Assembly: GCA_002429385.1 (NCBI GenBank) | Contig: DIZL01000069.1 | Coordinates: forward strand, 1-13,616 | DNA from: Prolixibacteraceae bacterium UBA6029 | GTDB taxonomy: Bacteria; Bacteroidota; Bacteroidia; Bacteroidales; Prolixibacteraceae | Reading direction: 5' to 3' | Length of the DNA stretch: 13,616 bases | Part shown: one piece after another, positions 1 through 7,914 of the stretch | Layout: each line of letters begins with the position of its first letter | Position numbering within the stretch: the stretch's first letter is position 1 | Program-made: the position numbers and the translations under genes | Notes under the pieces: generated by a model | The model's input: only the letters and a program-made list of their open reading frames with translations | Database searches by the model: none | Told to the model about the DNA's origin: nothing

Positions 1-66
1 CAGGACACACTCTGCACCAGCAGTGATTATTTGATGCCATTTACAGATGCAAATTAACTTCCCTGG

Positions 67-1641
67 TTAAAATTCAGAAGTAAAATGGAATCGGATATCC
101 TTAAATTCTCCCTGAGCCATATCCAGGATAAATTGTGAGTCAGCCATAAAAACATCACGGCCACGCTTGTCGGTTGCCATTCTCTGATGTTTACGGTTCT
201 TAAACTCAATCAGGGCTTTAGGGTTTTCGCTCGAAATCCAACAGGCTTTGAACATTTGCATGGGCTCGAAACGACATTTGGCATTGTACTCGTGTTCCAG
301 CCGGTATTGTATGACTTCGAGCTGGAGCTGCCCGACGGTGCCAATGATTTTCCGCCCGTTAAACTGGCTGGTAAACAACTGGGCAACACCTTCGTCCATC
401 AACTGATCGATTCCCTTATTCAGCTGTTTGGTGCGCATGGGATCGGCATTCTCAATGAACTTGAACAATTCGGGAGAGAAGCTTGGCAATCCTTTGTAAT
501 GGATGTTTTCTCCTTCGGTAAGCGTGTCGCCGATGATGAATGTTCCGTTATCAGGCACGCCTACAATATCGCCGGGAAACGCTTCCTCAATGATCTCTTT
601 CTGGGAGGCCATGAAGGCAGTTGGAGTGGAAATCCTGAACGTTTTGCCTGTACGGACGTTTTTGTAGATGTTGTTACGCTCAAACTTTCCGGCGCAAACC
701 TTTACAAAAGCAATACGACTGCGGTGGTTGGGATCAATGTTGGCATGGATCTTAAATACGAAACCACTGAATTTATCGTCTTCAGGATTAATTAAGCGTT
801 CTTCGGTTTGCACTGAACGAGGCCATGGGGCAATCTTCACAAAGGCATCCAACAATTCCTGAACACCGAAGTTATATAAGGCGCTTCCGAAGAATACAGG
901 AGCCAGTTCTCCGGCCAAATATTCCTCATGGTTGAATGGTGGGTAAACACCATACACCAGTTCAAGATCGTCACGAAGCTTTTTGGCATCTTTACGGATC
1001 AGTTTCTCCAGTTCTGGACTGTTGATATCGGTAAAGGAGATTCCGGGCTCTATAGCCTGAACACTGGCCTCAAACAGGTTAAGGCTTTTGGTATAGATGT
1101 TGTAAACACCCTTGAAATCGGGACCATTGTTGATTGGCCAGCTCAAGGGATTGATGCGGATCTGAAGTTGTCGTTCGATATCGTCGAGCAATTCAAAGGT
1201 ATCCTGAGTGGGACGGTCAAGCTTATTGATGAAAACGATCACAGGAGTTTTACGCATCCGGCAAACATTCATCAGTTTTTCGGTTTGTGGCTCAACACCC
1301 TTGGCGGCATCGATCACAATGATTACACTGTCAACGGCAGTCAGGGTGCGGAAGGTGTCTTCCTGAAAGTCCTGGTGACCGGGAGTATCCAGAATGTTCA
1401 CCTTATAGCCATCATACTCGAAACCCATAACCGAAGTAGCTACTGAAATACCACGCTGCCGCTCGATTTCCATAAAGTCGGAAGTGGCCCCCTTCTTGAT
1501 CTTGTTACTCTTTACGGCACCTGCCACACGGATAGCTCCCCCGAACAGCAACAGCTTTTCGGTTAGGGTAGTTTTTCCTGCATCAGGGTGACTCACAATG
1601 GCAAAGGTTCTTCTACGGCGTATTTCTGTCTGATTACTCAT
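67..1641 (-). CDS. prfC: Peptide chain release factor 3 (RF3), translational GTPase
   Basis: RF3 is a cytoplasmic GTPase that removes RF1/RF2 from the ribosome after peptide release. The 524-residue product matches the family length (E. coli RF3 is about 529). The GTPase motifs are intact: P-loop SHPDAGKTT at residues 17-25, the switch I region with ERQRGISV at 60-67, DTPGHQDF at 85-92, and NKLD at 139-142. The elongation-factor-like domain II and the RF3 C-terminal domain follow, ending at FHFTSEF. The ATG at 1641 is chosen because the RF3 N-terminus (RRRRTFAIVSHPDAGKT) follows at the usual distance and a -7 promoter motif lies 22 bases upstream. The gene appears monocistronic. Long open frames on the opposite strand across this gene are shadows. 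No clear terminator hairpin is seen in the 66 bases left of the stop codon. Confidence 0.97.
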   Translation of the reverse strand: MSNQTEIRRRRTFAIVSHPDAGKTTLTEKLLLFGGAIRVAGAVKSNKIKKGATSDFMEIERQRGISVATSVMGFEYDGYKVNILDTPGHQDFQEDTFRTLTAVDSVIIVIDAAKGVEPQTEKLMNVCRMRKTPVIVFINKLDRPTQDTFELLDDIERQLQIRINPLSWPINNGPDFKGVYNIYTKSLNLFEASVQAIEPGISFTDINSPELEKLIRKDAKKLRDDLELVYGVYPPFNHEEYLAGELAPVFFGSALYNFGVQELLDAFVKIAPWPRSVQTEERLINPEDDKFSGFVFKIHANIDPNHRSRIAFVKVCAGKFERNNIYKNVRTGKTFRISTPTAFMASQKEIIEEAFPGDIVGVPDNGTFIIGDTLTEGENIHYKGLPSFSPELFKFIENADPMRTKQLNKGIDQLMDEGVAQLFTSQFNGRKIIGTVGQLQLEVIQYRLEHEYNAKCRFEPMQMFKACWISSENPKALIEFKNRKHQRMATDKRGRDVFMADSQFILDMAQGEFKDIRFHFTSEF

Positions 1642-1663
1642 CTAATCCTTATTTTTGAAGCTG

Positions 1664-1671
1664 CAAAAATA
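1664..1671 (-). promoter_or_regulatory. Bacteroidota -7 promoter element upstream of prfC
   Basis: On the minus strand this reads TATTTTTG, a full match to the Bacteroidota -7 consensus TAnnTTTG, and it ends 22 bases before the prfC ATG. A TTTG that could serve as the -33 element lies at 1687-1690, but the gap is only 15 bases against the usual 19-21. The -7 match is good and the promoter as a whole is moderate. A start of transcription near 1655-1658 is inferred. Confidence 0.45.
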
Positions 1672-1737
1672 GGACTTTATCTGACACAAATCTACAGAGG
1701 GATAGATTGAATGATTGAATGTGCAGAAATGGTGGCA

Positions 1738-1825
1738 GGGAGCATGGAGCAAGGAGCAAGGAGCAGGGAGCAAGGAGAACGGAGCAGGCAGGGAGCAGGG
1801 AGCAAGGAGCAAGGAGCAAGGAAAA
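1738..1825 (+). repeat. Tandem heptamer tract, unit NGGAGCA (purine-rich arm)
   Basis: About twelve consecutive 7-bp units of the form NGGAGCA run from 1738 to 1825. The first base varies (G, T, A or C). One unit reads GGAGAA instead of GGAGCA, one is cut to four bases (1787-1790), and the last degenerates to AGGAAAA. The tract lies between prfC and the amidotransferase-like gene, outside any credible gene. Open frames across it exist only because the repeat lacks stop codons. It faces a pyrimidine-rich heptamer tract 30 bases to the right, so the two are inverted relative to each other. Confidence 0.9.
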
Positions 1826-1853
1826 TCGCTGAGATTATGAATTTCCATTTTCC

Positions 1854-1909
1854 TTTCTCCCTTCTCCGTTCTCCGTTCTTCGTTCTCCGTTCTCCCTGCC
1901 CCCTGCTCT
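1854..1909 (+). repeat. Tandem heptamer tract, unit (G/C/T)TTCTCC (pyrimidine-rich arm)
   Basis: Six good heptamers run from 1854 to 1895 (TTTCTCC, CTTCTCC, GTTCTCC, GTTCTTC, GTTCTCC, GTTCTCC), followed by degenerate units CTGCCCC and CTGCTCT to 1909. On the minus strand the unit reads GGAGAAC, a relative of the GGAGCA unit in the left arm. The inner ends of the arms, AAGGAAAAT (1818-1826) and ATTTTCCTT (1847-1855), are perfectly complementary across a loop of about 20 bases. A transcript could therefore fold into an imperfect long hairpin. The tract ends at the stop codon of the downstream gene. Confidence 0.85.
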
Positions 1910-1914
1910 TGGGC

Positions 1915-3039
1915 TCACTTCATCTTTTGCAACCTGATGGAAGATTTGATGGCCTTTGAGATGGTGATCCAGTATTTTCGGTGGAATTCGCGGCTTTGAT
2001 CACCAATTATATCGTAGAAAGATTTAGGTGTGTCCTCGGGTGCAAATTTCAGCTTTTTACCTTCCCGGTATAGGTCAGGGACTTCAGGATGGAACTGGAC
2101 GGCAAACACATTGGGGTAGAGGCGGTGCTGGATTCCTTCAATGATCTGGTCGTCCATTGAGGTTGCTGTTACAATCAGGTCTTTGCCCAATTCGTAGATC
2201 GACTGATGATGGCTGCTCAATACCAGTGGAAAGAAATCTTTTTCAGCATTTACTCTGTCCGGGAAGAAGGGATGTGCCGTGTATTTAATGTGATGAAAAT
2301 TTATTCCCATCAGCAGGGTGTCCTTTGAGATATCTGGCCAGTAATTTCGGTGCAATTGGTCTTTCCTGAGTTTCAGTGTTTCCTGGGGGGTCTTCATATT
2401 ATACGTTTGAGCCGGGATATCCTGAGTCAACGATCCGCCAGTTGCCACATTCATGCTTTGTAATCCGAGACAAAAACCTGTCACCATGTAGTTGGGTTTT
2501 GTTTTCAGGAAAGGCACAAAACCTGCATTTTGTTTACCGCCTAAAAGATGAAAGATGAAACTGAGTTCAAACAGATGACGGTTGGGATCAGTAACTTCCG
2601 AATAGATATTTTTCTGGCCATAGGCTTCTGGTTGTATATCCGGACCCCCAAAAAAGAAAATACCCACTGATTTGTCGAAGAGGCTTTTAAATGTGATCGT
2701 CCATTGATTTTGACGGTAAATGCTGGCCGTATCTTCTTTTCCGGTAACCTTCTGTAAATGAAACTTATTCCAGTCAGGAGTCTTGATTAATGCGATGGAT
2801 TGATTGTAATCGTAACCTTCTTCAGAAGAATAAACACCCACAAATTCAGCATCAGTAAGTTGCAGTATATTGTTATTCGTCAGAAAATGGATGGTTTCAA
2901 TATTCTGAACAGTAGGATGTGCCAGTAACACATAGGTCTTTCCTGATTTATATTCAGTTTCCAGGAAATTCTGTGCAAAACCTGCATTTAGTAAAGCGGT
3001 TAAAAGTATGGTCAGAATGAGCCTTCCGTAGTTTTTCAT
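1915..3039 (-). CDS. Exported class I glutamine amidotransferase-like hydrolase (peptidase C26 / gamma-glutamyl hydrolase type)
   Basis: This 374-residue protein has a class I glutamine-amidotransferase fold of the peptidase C26 (PuuD/gamma-glutamyl hydrolase) type. The conserved steps are visible: FFFGGPDIQPEAYG at 128-141, the nucleophile elbow GFCLG with Cys190, SSHHQS at 275-280, and FAVQFHPEV with His317 and Glu319. The Cys-His-Glu triad is therefore complete. Residues 1-22 look like a signal peptide (basic start, hydrophobic stretch, GFA before Gln23), so the mature protein should work in the periplasm, which is unusual for a family that includes cytoplasmic PuuD. Residues 25-120 and the tail after 325 add to the core. 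The substrate cannot be named; hydrolysis of a gamma-glutamyl bond is inferred from the family. The gene is divergent from the GH16-like gene, with about 135 bases between the starts. Confidence 0.85.
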   Translation of the reverse strand: MKNYGRLILTILLTALLNAGFAQNFLETEYKSGKTYVLLAHPTVQNIETIHFLTNNNILQLTDAEFVGVYSSEEGYDYNQSIALIKTPDWNKFHLQKVTGKEDTASIYRQNQWTITFKSLFDKSVGIFFFGGPDIQPEAYGQKNIYSEVTDPNRHLFELSFIFHLLGGKQNAGFVPFLKTKPNYMVTGFCLGLQSMNVATGGSLTQDIPAQTYNMKTPQETLKLRKDQLHRNYWPDISKDTLLMGINFHHIKYTAHPFFPDRVNAEKDFFPLVLSSHHQSIYELGKDLIVTATSMDDQIIEGIQHRLYPNVFAVQFHPEVPDLYREGKKLKFAPEDTPKSFYDIIGDQSREFHRKYWITISKAIKSSIRLQKMK

Positions 3040-3174
3040 TTCCTCAGGTTTTTGGTCTTCAGTAAAATAATGACATGAAAATAACGTTTTTTATCCTAAG
3101 AACGAAAAAAGTGGTGATGATTGTTTTATTTACTATTTTTAAAACTTCGAATTTCAGACTCAAAAAAATCAACT

Positions 3175-4611
3175 ATGTCGTTTAAACTCCTTTTTGCCAG
3201 TACGTTCGGATTGATAAAGTCAACCGCAAAAATTGAAACTGCCCACGAAGCCTTACTGGCTGATTACCGAATGTTCACCGGGTTTGAGAAATCCGGTGAG
3301 CATAAGGAATACCATGAACTGGAAGTATTGGTAAATTCGCCGACATTTAAACAGTTGAAAAAGGAACTGCAGCGCCTGGCCCTAAAAGGTAGCAAGGAAG
3401 ATGCCCAGCTGAAAGAACTTGGTAAGTTAAAACGTAACAGGCGTCTTAACCAGTTCTATTCGGTACAGAAATCAGAGGACCTGAAAAGGTTTGTGAAAAT
3501 CTCAGCATCCTCAGCCTTGGCTCATTACAAGGAGATTAAGGCCGCTGTTGAAATTCATTCGTATACAGCGATCAAAAAGATGGCAAAAGACTCCAAAGAA
3601 TTTTTACTGTATCTTGAATTTGAGAAGTTAAAGCGTTCTGAAGATATTCAATTTTTTAATCATTACCGAAGTTCGGCAGCCTATAGAAACTATGAGTTGA
3701 TGGGTGAATCGCCTGAACATAAACGGTTGGAAGAACTTCAGAAAATAACTATTACGGATGAGTTTAAAGCCAGGGTTGCCTACCTGGAAGACAAACAGAA
3801 ATGGGAAAAGACTGAAGAATGGGTAAAAGAAAAACGATTTGCCGACATGCAGAAGATGCCACAGGTGATCAATTTCCTGAAATATAAACATTCGAATGCC
3901 TTTGACTTTTTCAGGAAATGGGATTTGGTATTTGAAGATCGTTTTGATACAGGCAAGTTAGACAACCAGAAATGGATCACTCAATCGCATTGGGCCGGTA
4001 AGACATTGGGGCAGAATTTCTCACAGGTGGGCGATTTACATGCCTTTACCGATGGGAAAAACATTGCAGTAGATGGTAAATCACTGAAAATTGAGGTTCG
4101 GAAAGAAAAGGCAAAAGGAATGCAATGGCGGATACCATTTGGTTTTGTTGAGCAGGAATTTGATTATACTTCGGGTATTGTGTCTACTGCCGGCCTGGAA
4201 TGGTGGAAACATGGAATCCTGGAAGCCAAAGTGAAGTATTCACCTTCTGTTCATTTAGTGGACGCCCTTTATTTATTGGGGGAAGAGAGTTCTCCACAGA
4301 TCAACCTTGTGGAAATGGGTGTGAAAAACAGGATGGGAATACTTTCTAAATCGGATTCCGGAATTCACGAAGACTGTGAGAGTATTAACGGACTAAAAAC
4401 CGGTGAATTCTATATCTTCAGGTTAGAATGGACGGCTCATTCGCTGGTTTGGACAATCAATGAACGTTTAATGCTGACGGTGAATCACAACGTACCTGCC
4501 TTTCAAATGCACCTGAATGCAGCCTCCATTGTCGTTACTGAGCCAACGGACAGTTTACCTCACAGGTTTGAAATTGATTGGGTACGTTTTTATCAGCCTG
4601 CAAAAGAATAA
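3175..4611 (+). CDS. Two-part protein: helical N-terminus plus GH16/laminarinase-like C-terminal domain with degenerate active site
   Basis: The 478-residue product has two halves. Residues about 25-250 are charged and predicted helical, with loosely repeated segments (for example around 37-70, 140-165 and 168-190) rich in Glu, Lys, Leu and Tyr. Residues about 250-475 resemble a GH16 beta-jelly-roll: FEDRFDTGKLDNQKW near the start and FEIDWVRFYQ at the end are typical edge strands. In GH16 the catalytic strand reads ExDxxE. Here the matching strand after LYLLGEESSP is QINLVE (375-380, bases 4297-4314), so the first Glu and the Asp are amidated and only the last Glu remains. Glycan binding rather than hydrolysis is inferred. 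No clear signal peptide is seen. The ATG at 3175 is preferred over an in-frame TTG at 3121, whose extra 18 residues look unrelated. The function is not known. Confidence 0.8.
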   Translation: MSFKLLFASTFGLIKSTAKIETAHEALLADYRMFTGFEKSGEHKEYHELEVLVNSPTFKQLKKELQRLALKGSKEDAQLKELGKLKRNRRLNQFYSVQKSEDLKRFVKISASSALAHYKEIKAAVEIHSYTAIKKMAKDSKEFLLYLEFEKLKRSEDIQFFNHYRSSAAYRNYELMGESPEHKRLEELQKITITDEFKARVAYLEDKQKWEKTEEWVKEKRFADMQKMPQVINFLKYKHSNAFDFFRKWDLVFEDRFDTGKLDNQKWITQSHWAGKTLGQNFSQVGDLHAFTDGKNIAVDGKSLKIEVRKEKAKGMQWRIPFGFVEQEFDYTSGIVSTAGLEWWKHGILEAKVKYSPSVHLVDALYLLGEESSPQINLVEMGVKNRMGILSKSDSGIHEDCESINGLKTGEFYIFRLEWTAHSLVWTINERLMLTVNHNVPAFQMHLNAASIVVTEPTDSLPHRFEIDWVRFYQPAKE

Positions 4612-4624
4612 TATTTTAAATACC

Positions 4625-4714
4625 AAAACCAATTAGGTACATAGTTCACATAGATTGATACTTTATACTAAATTATTGATGTTCCTATTGTGTTCTATGT
4701 GTCTATGTGGTTTT
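4625..4714. repeat. Imperfect inverted repeat (AAAACC...ACATAG / CTATGT...GGTTTT), possible terminator
   Basis: The arms are ACATAGttCACATAGA (4639-4654) and TCTATGTGtCTATGT (4694-4708). They pair over 14 positions with a small bulge and are flanked by AAAACC (4625-4630) and GGTTTT (4709-4714). The arms also contain a short direct repeat of CATAG/CTATG. The element sits between the GH16-like gene and the PAS gene. It could end transcription of the former or be a dispersed intergenic repeat. The loop of about 39 bases is long for a simple terminator. Confidence 0.5.
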
Positions 4715-4742
4715 ATTGTTAGGAATAGAAAATAATATACAC

Positions 4743-5075
4743 ATGAATTGGACGGACGAATTTACAGGAGCGATTACCGTTTGTGACCGGGAAGGGATTG
4801 TGGTTTACATGAACGAACGGTCAAAAATGCAATTTGCCAAGAGTGACGAAGGCCTGGTGGTAGGAAAAAGCCTGATTGAATGTCATCCTGAGCCGGCACG
4901 GAGTCTTCTGAAAAAGATGCTTGCCGATCCATCTCCGAATTCATATACCATCGAGAAAAAAGGTATCCATAAAATGATCCACCAAACTCCCTGGATAGAA
5001 AACGGTGAATTCAGGGGAGTGGTTGAACTGTCCTATGAAATCCCCGGGCAATTACCACATAATATCAGGGGATAG
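4743..5075 (+). CDS. Stand-alone PAS domain protein
   Basis: This 110-residue soluble protein is almost entirely one PAS domain. The opening GAITVCDREGIVVYMNERS (9-27) is the typical first strands and N-box. GKSLIECHPEPARSLLKKML (41-60) is the central helix region, and the closing strands run MIHQTPWIENGEFRGVVELSYEI (78-100). The C-H-P segment resembles the PAS domain found at the end of DUF438/hemerythrin-PAS proteins (pattern G+S...CHPP+S). It has no kinase, cyclase or DNA-binding output domain, so a role as a small sensor or adaptor is inferred. A cofactor at His48 is possible but not shown. The ATG at 4743 is preferred over an in-frame GTG-type start at 4707, which lies inside the upstream inverted repeat. 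It lies 91 bases before the DUF5686 gene. Confidence 0.8.
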   Translation: MNWTDEFTGAITVCDREGIVVYMNERSKMQFAKSDEGLVVGKSLIECHPEPARSLLKKMLADPSPNSYTIEKKGIHKMIHQTPWIENGEFRGVVELSYEIPGQLPHNIRG

Positions 5076-5166
5076 AAAGTTCATAAGATATAATTCAAAG
5101 ATATTGCAATAAAAGAAGACCTAAATCCTATATGCTTGGTACATAGACCTAAAAACCCAATTGTAC

Positions 5167-7812
5167 ATGATCTTCCGCATTTTACTTCCAATCCTGTTTT
5201 GCTGCATTTCATTTGTTCCATCATTGGCTCAGGGCATTCGTGGACGTATAACCAATATTCAGGATAAGCCAGTCCCATTTGCCAATATTTACATTCCACA
5301 ATTATCAAAAGGAACCACTTCAAACATAGAGGGGAATTATGAACTGAAACTTCCTGAGGGTAAATACAAGGTTTTATTTCAGTACCTGGGTTATCAGACC
5401 CAAACTATAGAACTTACTATTGGAGGCACATCTCAGGAGTTCAATATCCGGCTTATTCCTCAGAGTTACCAGATACCAGAAATAAAAGTGATGGCTTCGG
5501 GTGAAGATCCTGCCTATTACATCATGCGAAGGGCGATCGCAATGGCTCCATATTACAGGCAACAGGTTTCGAAATATTCGTGTAAAGTATACCTGAAAGG
5601 CTCGGGAGTATTTGAAAAGATTCCATTTCTTCTAAAGAAGCAAATGAAAAAAGGGGGTATGAAGGAAGATGAACCTTTTGTAATGGAAACGCTGAGTAAA
5701 ATAGATTTTGAGTTGCCTGATCAGGTCAAACAACAGGTTCTGGCCATGAGATCGTCAGGAAAGGAAAACAATACCTCGCCGATGGGCATGATTACCAATA
5801 ATTTGTATGATTCCGATAAGTATGGAATTGTTTCACCTGTTGGCAGAAATGCCCTGAAAGTATATCGCTTTATACTTGCCGGTGTATTTGATGATCAGGG
5901 ACGAACCATCAATAAGATTCTTGTGATTCCAAAGATCAATGGGAGTGATGTCTTTTCTGGATTCATTTACATTGCCGATTTGTATTGGAATATTCATTCA
6001 GCCGACCTGAACATGCATATTCCGATGACCGACATTAAGATTCATCAACTCTATGCGGAGGTGAATAAGAATACCTGGATGCCGGTAAGTTTCGACTTTG
6101 ATGTGGATGTTTCGGGATTTGGCCTGAAAATGAAGTACAAATATGTTGCATCAGTCAGTGAATATCAGACTACCTTAAATCCGGCACTTGATCATTCGTT
6201 TCTCAATAAGCTGAAAGATCAGCAGATTCGGGATCAACAGGCATTTGATCAGATTATTAGCGAAAATAAACAAAAAGGACAACCCCAAAGTGATCAGTCT
6301 AAGTCACAAAAACGAATCAATGTACTTTTACTTCAACCTAAATTAAGCAACAGGGAGACACTAAAGCTCAACAGGCTGATTGAGAATGAATCCAGGCGGA
6401 ATAGTCCACCGGAGCCCCTTGAAATAAAGTCAAGTGTAAAGGTTAGTCAAAAGCAGGTAAACAACGATTCGGCCTACTGGTCGACTTTAAGGCCAATTCC
6501 ACTTACGCTGGCAGAAAAGAAGAGTTTCATTCAAAAAGATTCATTTTTACAGATATCTTCAAGGCCTGAATTCAAGGATTCGGTGCACAATTCAAAGCGC
6601 AAATTCAAACTCAAACATTTGGTCTTTGGGAAAACCTATGATTATTCAATTGATTCAATCCGTAAAGTGGAACGATTTTCGATCCCTAAACTAACAGACC
6701 CCACAACACTATCTTTCAATTCAGTTGACGGTTTGCGTTTAGAATTACCTTTCAGCTATAACCTTTCAGATAGTACCGGCCATTTGCTGCAACTTGAACC
6801 GCATTTTGCATATGCCTTTGCCCGCAGGAAACTGGATGCGACTTTTTCATTCAAAGAGCGGTTGAATGGAATGATGAATAGCTGGATTTCGCTCAGTTTA
6901 GGGACAACTACCGAGGATTTCAATCACATTTCGGGCTTATCGGCTATGACTAATGATTTTTACACCCTTTGGCTGGAAGAAAACTATAAGCGGTTTTACC
7001 GTCGCGATTTTCTGGAGTTTAGTGTCAGCCGTGACCTGGTCAATGGATTGAATCTGAATGTCACAGTGAATTATAATGATAACATACAATTAATCAATCA
7101 TTCCGGTTTTTCATTCATCAAATACAAGGATAAGGAAATTCAGCCAAACGATTCGGTGAATAATACGTTGAAGCCATGGCAGCTTGGAAATCATCAATCC
7201 TTTATAAGCCATATGATATTGGAGTATACGCCCAGGCTAAGATATTGTATCAAGAATATGACCAAAGTCTATGCAGAAAGTAAATTTCCTACTTTTACAC
7301 TGGAATATAAGGGTGCATTTGCCAATGTTTTTCAAAGCGATGCACGCTTTGATCTGATAGACTTTAGCATTCGTCAGAAGATCAATTTTGGTATCGATGA
7401 TCATTTCTCATATTCAGTCAATGCAGGGAAATTTCTGAACAGTAATCAGGTGTATTTTGAAGATTTCCAGCATTTCAATACCAAACCCACTGGGTTCATG
7501 TTTTCATCCTATGAAAATAGCTTCCGGTTATTACCATTTTATCGGTATTCGACCAGTAATCAGTTTCTTGATTTACACGCCAACTGGCAAACACGTCGAC
7601 TGATTCTGAAACAATTGCCGATAATAAGGAACTCTTTGGTTTCTGAAAATATGTTTATTAATGTCCTCAGTACTCCTGAACTGAAAAACTATGTCGAAAC
7701 AGGATACGGTATAAGCAACTTGTTCTTATTGCTCAATATTGAAGCTGTTGCCGGATTTGAAGTTGGAAAATTCAGGTCTGCAGGGATAAAAGTTAGCCTT
7801 AACATTAATTAG
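5167..7812 (+). CDS. DUF5686 family outer-membrane protein with N-terminal carboxypeptidase-like regulatory domain
   Basis: The 881-residue product starts with a signal peptide (residues 1-21, hydrophobic, ending PSLAQ). A carboxypeptidase-regulatory-like beta-sandwich of the CarbopepD_reg_2 type follows at about 23-105, with PVPFANIYIPQLSKGTTSNIEGNYEL and LGYQTQTIEL. The rest fits the DUF5686 family of Bacteroidota: a periplasmic part with YYIMRRAIAMAP near 118, a basic/polar linker at about 385-500, and alternating aromatic beta-strands to the C-terminus, which suggests an outer-membrane barrel. The size matches the family (roughly 800-880). The function of DUF5686 proteins is not established; an envelope role is inferred. 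The ATG at 5167 is used because it begins directly at the signal peptide; a TTG two codons upstream is less likely. A weak -7-like TATGCTTG lies at 5131-5138 without a well-spaced -33. Confidence 0.88.
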   Translation: MIFRILLPILFCCISFVPSLAQGIRGRITNIQDKPVPFANIYIPQLSKGTTSNIEGNYELKLPEGKYKVLFQYLGYQTQTIELTIGGTSQEFNIRLIPQSYQIPEIKVMASGEDPAYYIMRRAIAMAPYYRQQVSKYSCKVYLKGSGVFEKIPFLLKKQMKKGGMKEDEPFVMETLSKIDFELPDQVKQQVLAMRSSGKENNTSPMGMITNNLYDSDKYGIVSPVGRNALKVYRFILAGVFDDQGRTINKILVIPKINGSDVFSGFIYIADLYWNIHSADLNMHIPMTDIKIHQLYAEVNKNTWMPVSFDFDVDVSGFGLKMKYKYVASVSEYQTTLNPALDHSFLNKLKDQQIRDQQAFDQIISENKQKGQPQSDQSKSQKRINVLLLQPKLSNRETLKLNRLIENESRRNSPPEPLEIKSSVKVSQKQVNNDSAYWSTLRPIPLTLAEKKSFIQKDSFLQISSRPEFKDSVHNSKRKFKLKHLVFGKTYDYSIDSIRKVERFSIPKLTDPTTLSFNSVDGLRLELPFSYNLSDSTGHLLQLEPHFAYAFARRKLDATFSFKERLNGMMNSWISLSLGTTTEDFNHISGLSAMTNDFYTLWLEENYKRFYRRDFLEFSVSRDLVNGLNLNVTVNYNDNIQLINHSGFSFIKYKDKEIQPNDSVNNTLKPWQLGNHQSFISHMILEYTPRLRYCIKNMTKVYAESKFPTFTLEYKGAFANVFQSDARFDLIDFSIRQKINFGIDDHFSYSVNAGKFLNSNQVYFEDFQHFNTKPTGFMFSSYENSFRLLPFYRYSTSNQFLDLHANWQTRRLILKQLPIIRNSLVSENMFINVLSTPELKNYVETGYGISNLFLLLNIEAVAGFEVGKFRSAGIKVSLNIN

Positions 7813-7865
7813 AATGAATTTGTAACAAGTAATTTCCCTTCCGAATGATCAATTTGTTGAATGAA

Positions 7866-7896
7866 TTGTTATATTGAATCAACAAACTTATATTTG
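7866..7896 (+). promoter_or_regulatory. Bacteroidota-type promoter of hemH
   Basis: A -33 TTG at 7866-7868 and a -7 element TATATTTG at 7889-7896 (full TAnnTTTG match) are separated by 20 bases, inside the 19-21 window known for Bacteroides sigma-ABfr promoters. Transcription should begin near 7902-7905, just before the ATG at 7915. This argues against the in-frame ATG at 7861, which would lie upstream of the promoter. Confidence 0.7.
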
Positions 7897-7914
7897 GCTC
7901 AAATAAATTACAGC

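Noticed and set aside
187..1446. Long plus-strand open frames opposite prfC
   Set aside because: They are antisense to a fully conserved RF3 gene and show no protein-like family pattern.
1642..1959. Short open frames on both strands across the heptamer tracts
   Set aside because: They exist because the 7-base repeat lacks stop codons; the translations are low-complexity (repeated Ser-Leu-Leu-Pro or Glu-Gln-Gly) with no homology pattern.
3121..3174. TTG start that would lengthen the GH16-like protein by 18 residues
   Set aside because: The ATG at 3175 is a better start and the added residues look like translated upstream DNA.
7861..7914. Upstream in-frame ATG for ferrochelatase
   Set aside because: A consensus promoter lies at 7866-7896, inside this extension, and the extra residues are not part of the family N-terminus.
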